Assembly: GCA_964541695.1 (NCBI GenBank)
Contig: CAZIRB010000047.1
Coordinates: forward strand, 1 to 16,123
From: CAZKGE01 sp964541695
GTDB taxonomy: Bacteria; Bacillota; Clostridia; Christensenellales; CAG-138
DNA: 16,123 nt
Direction of reading: 5' to 3'
Shown: positions 7,896-13,155 of the stretch, piece by piece
Position numbering within the stretch: the first letter of the stretch is position 1
Layout: each line of letters opens with the position of its first letter
Program-made: the position numbers and the translations under genes
Notes under the pieces: model-generated
The model's input: the letters and a program-made list of their open reading frames with translations, nothing else
Told to the model about the DNA's origin: nothing
The model's database searches: none

Positions 7896-7911
7896 GGCCC
7901 GGAAACGGGCC
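7896..7911 (+). terminator. GAAA-tetraloop hairpin after the regulator gene
   Basis: GGCCCG-GAAA-CGGGCC forms a perfect 6-bp stem capped by a GNRA tetraloop, 8 bases after the stop codon. It is followed by GGTTGTTATT, a broken T-rich stretch. It is probably a weak terminator or attenuator that separates the regulator transcript from the cluster downstream. Confidence 0.5.
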
Positions 7912-7930
7912 GGTTGTTATTCCCTCGAGC

Positions 7931-7949
7931 TGCTCATCACTGATGAGCA
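7931..7949. promoter_or_regulatory. Operator-like palindrome, copy 2 (upstream of catabolic cluster)
   Basis: TGCTCATCA-C-TGATGAGCA is a perfect 9-bp inverted repeat with one central base. It carries the same CTCATCA/TGATGAG core as 7038-7052. A further half-site, GATGAGC, follows at 7955-7961. It lies about 200 bases before the first gene of the plus-strand cluster. No convincing -35/-10 pair was seen between 7950 and 8148 (TTGAAA at 7983-7988 has no matching -10). Confidence 0.75.
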
Positions 7950-8148
7950 AGAACGATGAGCGGCAACCGCGTGCGGCGCGAATTGAAATCGGTGCGGCCA
8001 ATCATCCGGGACCGCGCACGCGGGTCACCCTCCCCATGCCGGGACTTTGGGCGTAAGGTTTACAGAAACCGCCGCGGCGCGCCGGACACGCGGGGCGGCA
8101 CAAAACAAAATGCTGACAGGGAAAAGACAGAACGGAGGCATGCAGAAC

Positions 8149-8589
8149 ATGGCGAACGATCCGTACAAGACCGGAATGTTTCAGGAGAACCCCTATTACG
8201 CAAAATCGGATTTGACCGGCCGGCTGGCCGTGGTGCTGCAGGGCCGCTACGAGACGCGCGGGCTGCAGCTCATCACGCAGCCGTCGCGCTGCATCTGCAA
8301 AAATCAGGTGCACGAGCTGATCGCAAGCGACGAAGCGGGCATCAAGCCCGGCTCGACGGTCGACCGCATCGCGTACGTCGGCTTCGTTGAGATCGAGCAG
8401 GGCGGCGTGATCATATCGGGCGACGAGGTGCTCTACAACGATACGCCGATCGGGCACATCGCGGGCTTCGACGAGACGCATATGCCGAACCACTATAATA
8501 TTGTTTTAAAAGTCGCCGAACGCAGGACCGGCGTGGAGTTAAATCTTGAGCCGGGCGGCAGAATAACAATCAGGCAGGTTAAGGGCTGA
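8149..8589 (+). CDS. Uncharacterised 146-aa beta-rich protein, first gene of the cluster
   Basis: This is a soluble protein with no signal peptide or membrane segment. Residues 24-58 carry a run RYETRGLQLITQPSRCIC with C48 and C50. Residues 70-105 are strand-rich (VDRIAYVGFVEI, GGVIISGDEVLYNDTPIG), and a striking FDETHMPNHYNIV segment (107-119) holds D108, E109, H111 and H115, which could bind metal or act in catalysis. The start at 8149 is chosen because GGAGG (8134-8138) lies 10 nt upstream; ATG 8140 is only 1 nt from it. I do not recognise a named function. From memory it may belong to an uncharacterised family such as DUF6917, which needs a Pfam search. The RidA gene follows after 57 bp. 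Confidence 0.75.
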   Translation: MANDPYKTGMFQENPYYAKSDLTGRLAVVLQGRYETRGLQLITQPSRCICKNQVHELIASDEAGIKPGSTVDRIAYVGFVEIEQGGVIISGDEVLYNDTPIGHIAGFDETHMPNHYNIVLKVAERRTGVELNLEPGGRITIRQVKG

Positions 8590-8646
8590 GTTCCCTTTTT
8601 GCACGATAGCTTTCCGTAAATGAAATCAAATACAGGAGGAACCACA

Positions 8647-9108
8647 ATGTCATACGAAGCAAAACTCAAAGCGATGGGCGTCGAAATCCCCGAGCCCGTA
8701 AAGCCGCTGGCTTCCTACATCCCGGCCGTTCAGGTCGGCAACCTCATCTACACGTCCGGCCAGATCCCGATGAAGGACGGCAAACTCCTCTACACGGGCA
8801 AGGTCGGCGGCGAGGTCACGCTCGAGCAGGGCAACGAGGCGGCCCGCCTCTGCGCGATCAACTGCCTGTCCGCCATCAAGGGCGTGATCGGCGACCTGGA
8901 CAAGATCGAGCGGGTGTTCAAAGTCACGGGCTTTGTCAACAGCGCCGCGGGCTTCAACGCGCAGCCCAAGGTCGTAAACGGCGCCTCCGATTTCCTCGGC
9001 GAAGTGTTCGGCGACGCGGGCAAGCACGCAAGAAGCGCGGTCGGCGTGTCCGACCTGCCCATCGACGCGCCCGTCGAGGTTGAAGTCATCGTAAAGCTTA
9101 AGGACTAA
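8647..9108 (+). CDS. RidA-family protein (YjgF/YER057c/UK114), long-form subfamily
   Basis: This 153-aa protein belongs to the RidA superfamily, whose founding members hydrolyse reactive enamines/imines made by PLP enzymes or flavin oxidases. It shows VGNLIYTSGQIP (30-41), the GFVNSAAGFNAQPKVVNGAS stretch (95-114), ARSAVGVSDLP with R129 at the place of the catalytic arginine, and VEVEVIVKL with the paired acidic residue at the end. The extra N-terminal helix and total length match the roughly 150-aa subgroup rather than the 128-aa RidA proper. The start at 8647 has AGGAGG 8 nt upstream. Its place between an unknown protein and a PLP enzyme suggests it handles an imine or enamine from that enzyme or from the flavoprotein. 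Confidence 0.9.
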   Translation: MSYEAKLKAMGVEIPEPVKPLASYIPAVQVGNLIYTSGQIPMKDGKLLYTGKVGGEVTLEQGNEAARLCAINCLSAIKGVIGDLDKIERVFKVTGFVNSAAGFNAQPKVVNGASDFLGEVFGDAGKHARSAVGVSDLPIDAPVEVEVIVKLKD

Positions 9109-9159
9109 AAGCTTTACATAGAGCCAAACCATCTGTCAAAAACGAAAGGAGCAACAAGA

Positions 9160-10620
9160 ATGGCTACACCCAAGTACAAGTTCCAAATGTACAAGAAGCT
9201 GCAGGCGGAGACCGCGGAGATTTACGCGGAAGCCTGCAAATTTGCCGAGGGCGTATTCCCGGCGGACCGCAAGGGTACGTTCGGCCTGACCGGCGGCGTG
9301 TCCGGCTGCCCGGCGCCGCTGCGCAAGGACATCATGAAGGCCTCCGAGGAAGGCGCCAAGAAGGTCATCCCGCTGGCCTCGCTCGTCGAGCAGGAGCGCG
9401 AGATCGTCAAGGACGTCTACGGCGACGATTACGATTGCTGCCCGACCTCCACGTGCGAAGCCGCCCTGTGGGCCACCTACGGCGCGCTGTTCACGCCCCC
9501 GGCGCTCGGCATGGGCGACTGCTACCGCGCGCGCTTCATCGCGCCGCTTGAGAAGCACATGCATCACCAGGCGGGCTACGGCCGTCCGTTCCCGGCCAAG
9601 TACAAGGACTTCATCGCGGACAGGGGCTCCACCGCGGGCGAGCTCGGCTTCTACGGCAAGCGCCAGAACAACACCGACGTCGTGATCGTCCCGCTCGCGG
9701 GCGCCAACTACGACGTGCACGGCATCAAGACCTGGCCGGTCCCGCTGCTCTCGCATGTCGATCCGGACAAGTCCTACGACAACCTCAAGAAGGCCGCCGA
9801 AATCCACGCGCCGTACCTGACGGGCATCGTCTCGCTCGGCTACGACACGCCCGGCTACGGCTACGGCACGCATGACCGCGACGGCGTCCCGACGCTGCAG
9901 AAGAACATCGCCAAGATCGCCAAGGAATACAACATTCCGTACGTGATCGACAACGCCTGGGGCCTCCCGTTCGTCGGCTGCAAGGTCGACAAGACCGGCG
10001 CGGACGCGGTCTGCTACTCGATGGACAAGGCCACCGGCGCCGCCACGAGCGGTCTCATCATCGGCAAGGCCGACGTCATGGTCAACGTCCGCCGCGCGCT
10101 CGGCATGCACGGCGACCGCAACGGCACCGGCGCTTCCTACGGCAAGGCCGCGTATGTCACGTTCGATCCGGGCAAGGAAGCCCTGCTGACCCAGATCCAG
10201 GCGCTCAAGGTGCTGCGCGACAACCCCGAAGTGCTCACAAAGCCCGTCGACGAAATGTACGACATCATCGTCGAGGAGTTCTCCGTGCTGCCCAAGGACC
10301 TGCTCAAGGGCTTCAAGTTCACCAAGAGCTACAACTCCACCGCGGTCGAGATCAACTACGAGGATACCTGGAAGGACGGCAAGATGGGCGTCCCGATCTT
10401 CTCGATCGAGGATATGTACGCCGGTTCGCACCTGCTCCAGGTCGGCATGTCCAAGATGGGCATCATCCCGACGATCGCGTACGACGGCAACATCTACATC
10501 TCGACCGGCCTCGGCACCACGGACGAGGACGGCAACCTGCTCGAGAAAGAGATGCGCTGGGCGGTCAAGTGCCAGGTCAAGCTTCTGGAGATCGTCTGCC
10601 AGCACGCCGGCCTGCTGTAA
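9160..10620 (+). CDS. PLP-dependent enzyme, fold type I (aminotransferase class V-like)
   Basis: This is a 486-aa soluble enzyme. YVIDNAWGLPF (261-271) supplies the aspartate (D264) that pairs with the pyridine nitrogen. CYSMDKATGAATSG (285-298) holds K290, the likely Schiff-base lysine. An upstream CCPTSTCEAALWATYGAL segment (93-110) is the cofactor phosphate/ring-stacking region. The layout is that of class V aminotransferases, Sep-tRNA:Cys-tRNA synthase-like enzymes and group II-like decarboxylases. I cannot tell transamination from lyase or decarboxylase chemistry. It is longer than most class V enzymes (about 380-400), with an extra N-terminal helical part and an insertion at about 120-170. 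Codon use is strongly biased to GGC/AAG/ATC, consistent with high expression. The ribosome-binding site is AAAGGAG. Confidence 0.82.
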   Translation: MATPKYKFQMYKKLQAETAEIYAEACKFAEGVFPADRKGTFGLTGGVSGCPAPLRKDIMKASEEGAKKVIPLASLVEQEREIVKDVYGDDYDCCPTSTCEAALWATYGALFTPPALGMGDCYRARFIAPLEKHMHHQAGYGRPFPAKYKDFIADRGSTAGELGFYGKRQNNTDVVIVPLAGANYDVHGIKTWPVPLLSHVDPDKSYDNLKKAAEIHAPYLTGIVSLGYDTPGYGYGTHDRDGVPTLQKNIAKIAKEYNIPYVIDNAWGLPFVGCKVDKTGADAVCYSMDKATGAATSGLIIGKADVMVNVRRALGMHGDRNGTGASYGKAAYVTFDPGKEALLTQIQALKVLRDNPEVLTKPVDEMYDIIVEEFSVLPKDLLKGFKFTKSYNSTAVEINYEDTWKDGKMGVPIFSIEDMYAGSHLLQVGMSKMGIIPTIAYDGNIYISTGLGTTDEDGNLLEKEMRWAVKCQVKLLEIVCQHAGLL

Positions 10621-10655
10621 GAAGACCCGCGGCATAAAGCCGTAACCCGCAAACA

Positions 10656-10716
10656 AGCGCCGGCCCTCCCGACTGCCAGATATATATTGTTTGACCAGTC
10701 GGGAGCGGCCGGCGCT
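10656..10716 (+). other. Long intergenic hairpin between PLP enzyme and flavoprotein genes
   Basis: The arms AGCGCCGGCCCTCCCGACTG (10656-10675) and 10696-10716 pair over 20 bp with a single bulged base (c10706) and enclose a 20-nt AT-rich loop containing ATATATAT. No T-run follows on either strand, so it does not look like a classical terminator. It is more likely an mRNA processing or stability element that sets different levels for the genes on each side, or a weak terminator. Confidence 0.6.
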
Positions 10717-10740
10717 CCCAACAAAACGGACGACAAATTT

Positions 10741-10761
10741 GTGCAAAATCCCGATTTGCAC
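10741..10761. repeat. Inverted repeat upstream of the flavoprotein gene
   Basis: GTGCAAA (10741-10747) and TTTGCAC (10755-10761) are perfect 7-bp arms with a 7-nt spacer. They are preceded directly by the palindrome ACAAATTTGT (10733-10742). The repeat lies 52 bases before the start codon. It could be a protein-binding site or a small RNA hairpin; it does not match the CTCATCA operator. Confidence 0.4.
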
Positions 10762-10812
10762 GGCAAATAACCCGAGGCGCACATTTTCTATAACGAGAGG
10801 GAGGATTCCACA

Positions 10813-12096
10813 ATGACTAAGGTTGTTATCATCGGCGGCGGCTGGGCCGGCGTCGGCGCGGCGGTCGCCGCGAAGAACGCGGGCGCGGACGTCGTTGTCC
10901 TCGAGCGCACCGACCTGCTGCTCGGCACGGGCCTCGTCGGCGGCATCATGCGCAACAACGGCCGCTTCACCGCGACCGAGGAAGCCATCGCCATGGGCGG
11001 CGGCGAGGTGTTCCAGGTGGTCGACGAGAACTGCCGCCACAAGAACATCGAGTTCCCCGGCCACAAGCACGCGAGCCTGTATGACATCGCGACCATCGAG
11101 CCCGCCATCGAGCACCTGCTCAAGAAAAAGGGCGTCGAGTTCCACTTAAAATCCCGCGTCACCGACGTCGAGGTCGTGGACGGCACGATCAAGAGCGTCA
11201 AGACCGCCGACGGCGACGTCTACGCGGGCGACGTGTTCGTTGAGGCGACCGGCTCGGCCGGTCCGCAGAACAACTGCACCAAGTACGGCAACGGCTGCGC
11301 GATGTGCATCCTGCGCTGCCCGACGTTCGGCGGCCGCTTGAGCGTCGCGGGCAAGATCGGCATCGAGGAGAAGATGGGCCAGAAGGCCGACGGCTCCTAC
11401 GGCGCCATGAGCGGTTCCTGCAAGCTGATGAAGGAATCCCTCACGCCCGAGATCCAGAAGCAGCTCAACGAGACCGGCGTCGCCATCGTTCCGATCCCCG
11501 CGGAGCTGCGCAAGGGCGAGGCCGCCCTCGCCACGAAAGCCTGCCAGCAGTACGCGCTCACGGAGTTCAACGAGAACATCATCCTGCTCGATACCGGCCA
11601 CGCCAAGCTGATGAGCCCGTTCTATCCGATCGAGAAGCTGCGCAAGATCCCGGGCTTCGAGACCGCGCGCTTTGAGGACCCGTATTCGGGCGGCATCGGC
11701 AACTCCATGCGCTATATGGCGCTCTCCCCGCGCGACAACGCGCTCAAGGTCGCGGGCGTGAAGAACCTGTTCTGCGGCGGCGAGAAGGCGGGCCTCCTGG
11801 TCGGCCACACCGAAGCCATCGTCACCGGCACGCTCGCGGGCGCCAACGCCGTGCGCTTTGCCGCCGGCAAGGAGCTCGTCGTCATCCCCGAGTCGCTCGC
11901 CATCGGCGACGCCATCGCGCACGTCAACGAGATGATGAAGACCGAGGAAGGCATGCGCAAGAAGTACACGTTCTCCGGCGCGCAGTACTTCAAGCGGATG
12001 CAGGAGCTCGGCCTGTACAAGACGGATGTCGCCGAGATCAAGGCTTCCGTCGACAAGGCCGGTATGACCAACGTCTTTATGACGAAGATCGTCTGA
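10813..12096 (+). CDS. FAD-dependent oxidoreductase with Cys-rich motif
   Basis: The 427-aa protein starts with a dinucleotide-binding fold, VVIIGGGWAGVGAAVAA (4-20), with E31 at the end of strand 2 for the ribose of FAD. A second FAD contact region, VKNLFCGGEKAGLLVGHTEA, lies near residues 313-332. The overall layout recalls the GidA/FixC-like flavoprotein superfamily. Cysteines C155, C162, C165 and C169 (GNGCAMCILRCP) form a tight group that could bind an Fe-S cluster or hold redox cysteines. There is no signal peptide, so it is cytoplasmic. The ribosome-binding site GAGAGGGAGG precedes the ATG. The context suggests oxidation of an amine, amino acid or hydroxy intermediate, with RidA upstream to deal with an imine. 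The substrate is not known. Confidence 0.82.
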   Translation: MTKVVIIGGGWAGVGAAVAAKNAGADVVVLERTDLLLGTGLVGGIMRNNGRFTATEEAIAMGGGEVFQVVDENCRHKNIEFPGHKHASLYDIATIEPAIEHLLKKKGVEFHLKSRVTDVEVVDGTIKSVKTADGDVYAGDVFVEATGSAGPQNNCTKYGNGCAMCILRCPTFGGRLSVAGKIGIEEKMGQKADGSYGAMSGSCKLMKESLTPEIQKQLNETGVAIVPIPAELRKGEAALATKACQQYALTEFNENIILLDTGHAKLMSPFYPIEKLRKIPGFETARFEDPYSGGIGNSMRYMALSPRDNALKVAGVKNLFCGGEKAGLLVGHTEAIVTGTLAGANAVRFAAGKELVVIPESLAIGDAIAHVNEMMKTEEGMRKKYTFSGAQYFKRMQELGLYKTDVAEIKASVDKAGMTNVFMTKIV

Positions 12097-12102
12097 CCGT
12101 TT

Positions 12103-12143
12103 GGGCGGGCCGGGGCCGCGTGCTCCGGTCCGCCCGCCGTTTT
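12103..12143 (+). terminator. Probable terminator after the flavoprotein gene
   Basis: GGGCGGGCCGG (12103-12113) pairs with CCGGTCCGCCC (12125-12135) in an 11-bp stem (one G-T wobble) with an 11-nt loop. GCCG and then TTTT follow. It begins 6 bases after the stop codon. It probably ends the first transcription unit of the cluster, so the B12 mutase genes would need their own promoter. Confidence 0.65.
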
Positions 12144-12323
12144 CGGCTCCGATGCGGGCAGCGTTCGGCCGGTTTTTTCTTCTGCATAACTCATCCTCTT
12201 ATGCAGGCGTAAAGCCGGCTCAACCTTTGCCCCGCGGGGACGAGTGTCCGTCCGCCGCCCCCTGCCGCGCTGCCGCGCGGAAACCGGCGGACGGGTCATT
12301 TTCAGACAGAGTCTCAATGGCGG

Positions 12324-12390
12324 TACGCTGCGGGGCGCCGCCCCGCACCCCGCCAAGGGCCGAAGGCCCTTGGAATCCAACGAACCGGCG
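12324..12390 (+). repeat. Double-hairpin repeat, unit 1
   Basis: Stem TGCGGGGC-GCC-GCCCCGCA (12329-12347), then CCCCG, then stem CCAAGGGCC-GAA-GGCCCTTGG (12353-12373), then AATCCAACGAACCGGCG. Bases 12331-12390 match 12581-12640 at 58 of 60 positions. Confidence 0.85.
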
Positions 12391-12466
12391 TAATTCCCCG
12401 CGGGGATTTCAAAGGGGGCCAAAGCCGGGCGTCCGCGGTGCGGGGAAAAGCGAGGCGTGGGCTTTT

Positions 12467-12514
12467 GCGAGGGCCCTGCCCTCGCGCCCCCGCCAAAGGG
12501 ACACGTCCCTTTGG
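12467..12514 (+). repeat. Double-hairpin repeat, diverged unit 2
   Basis: It has the same layout as unit 1 with different bases in the stems: GCGAGGGC-CCT-GCCCTCGC (12467-12485), then a GCCCCCGCC-like linker and CCAAAGGGAC / GTCCCTTTGG (12493-12514), followed by AATCCC. The stems differ but the pairing is kept, the mark of a structured repeat family. Confidence 0.7.
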
Positions 12515-12573
12515 AATCCCGTGGGGGAACTGCGGCCAGCACGAACGGTAGGTTGACGCTGTGTCCCAACGGG

Positions 12574-12640
12574 GTACGTGCGGGGCGCCGCCCCGCACCC
12601 CGCCAAAGGCCGAAGGCCCTTGGAACCCAACGAACCGGCG
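12574..12640 (+). repeat. Double-hairpin repeat, unit 3 (near copy of unit 1)
   Basis: It repeats 12324-12390 exactly 250 bases downstream, with mismatches only at 12607 and 12626 within the 60-base core. The first hairpin is identical; the second stem has one unpaired A/C position. Confidence 0.85.
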
Positions 12641-12743
12641 ACCAACCAGGTTTACGTGTCAATGAAGCGGGGATTCCAAAGAGAACCATAGCCGAGCGCC
12701 GCCTGTGGCGGCTGAATGGTTTCACATGCCTTCCTGCGGGTTT

Positions 12744-12791
12744 CCAAAGGGACTAGTCCCTTTGGCAGGGTGCAGGGGCAGCGCCCCTGCA
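12744..12791 (-). repeat. Double-hairpin repeat, inverted unit 4
   Basis: It is a member of the same family in reverse orientation: a perfect 22-bp palindrome at 12744-12765 (CCAAAGGGACT / AGTCCCTTTGG), then CAGGG, then TGCAGGGGC-AGC-GCCCCTGCA (12771-12791). Confidence 0.75.
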
Positions 12792-12846
12792 AGAATCCCG
12801 GCATCCCCACTCCATTTCCACCCGCCCGCCCCCCGTCCCGTTCAGC

Positions 12847-12875
12847 TTATCGCCGGGGTTTGCGGGCGCTAAAAT
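12847..12875 (+). promoter_or_regulatory. Candidate promoter for the B12 mutase genes
   Basis: TAAAAT (12870-12875) is a good -10 with TTATCG (12847-12852) as a poor -35 at 17-base spacing. Transcription would begin near 12882, just before the AGGAGG site at 12891-12896. Support is the -10 box and the terminator upstream. Confidence 0.35.
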
Positions 12876-12902
12876 ACACCCGATCATAGAAGGAGGAACG
12901 TT

Positions 12903-13154
12903 ATGTCCAAGGTATTTTCGCGTATTTCGGACGCGCTGGATGTTGAAACCTTCCTGGTCTGCGAAAGCGAGGAGGAGGGCAAGCAGCTTGCGCTCCAGCT
13001 CATGAAGGACCTGGGATTCTCCGACATCGACGTCGTGTTCATCGAGTTTGCCGGTCCCGGCGCGCGCGTGCGCGTGCGCGCGTACCTGTGCCGCGCGGGC
13101 GATCAATATCCGTGGCTCGATCCCGAAAAGTTCGAGGAGGAGGCAGCGAAGTAA
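12903..13154 (+). CDS. 83-aa protein like the dimerisation domain of B12 aminomutases
   Basis: The 83-aa soluble protein follows an AGGAGG site and ends 1 base before the mutase gene, so the two are surely co-translated. Residues 22-60 (EEEGKQLALQLMKDLG..., then IDVVFIEFAGPGARVRVRAYL) have a helix-then-two-strands pattern. From memory it resembles the small domain preceding the Rossmann domain in lysine 5,6-aminomutase beta (KamE; RSAEAAKQIALKMGLEEPSV) and ornithine aminomutase OraE (AAIEFAKKMNLEEVEV). It has no resemblance to OraS. The likely role is as the small subunit or dimerisation module of the mutase encoded next. In known enzymes this domain is fused to the B12 domain; here it is separate. 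The homology is remote and needs a profile search. Confidence 0.65.
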   Translation: MSKVFSRISDALDVETFLVCESEEEGKQLALQLMKDLGFSDIDVVFIEFAGPGARVRVRAYLCRAGDQYPWLDPEKFEEEAAK

Positions 13155-13155
13155 C

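Larger units (their letters stand above)
12097..12902. other. 806-bp non-coding region filled with hairpin repeats
   Basis: No open frame here has the codon pattern, start site or composition of the neighbouring genes; the ORFs present are Pro/Arg/Gly-rich read-through of repeats. It holds a terminator (12103-12143), a CTGCATAA/TTATGCAG stem-loop (12182-12206), four units of a double-hairpin repeat, and at its end a possible promoter and AGGAGG site for the gene at 12903. I saw no cobalamin riboswitch (no B12-box-like GCCACTG), although the next genes encode a B12 enzyme. Confidence 0.7.

Noticed and set aside
8047..8148. Longer start for the first cluster gene
   Set aside because: The upstream codons are Arg-rich and poorly spaced from any Shine-Dalgarno site; GGAGG at 8134-8138 points to ATG 8149.
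9136..11145. A 669-codon open frame on the minus strand
   Set aside because: It lies antisense to the PLP enzyme and flavoprotein genes, has a low-complexity Val/Arg/Asp/Leu-rich product and exists because of the GC-rich third positions of the real genes.
12182..12206. CTGCATAA/TTATGCAG stem-loop as a possible operator
   Set aside because: The loop contains CTCATC, but the arms do not match the CTCATCA palindrome; a single copy with no promoter nearby.
12101..12556. Open frames in the repeat-filled spacer
   Set aside because: The translations are Pro/Arg/Gly-rich, run through the hairpin repeats and have no ribosome-binding site.
12324..12791. Possible CRISPR array
   Set aside because: Units are self-complementary, occur in both orientations, and are not separated by regular unique spacers; no cas genes are present.
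12903..13154. Identity as ornithine aminomutase small subunit OraS
   Set aside because: OraS is about 120 aa with a different helical sequence; this protein matches the dimerisation-domain pattern better.
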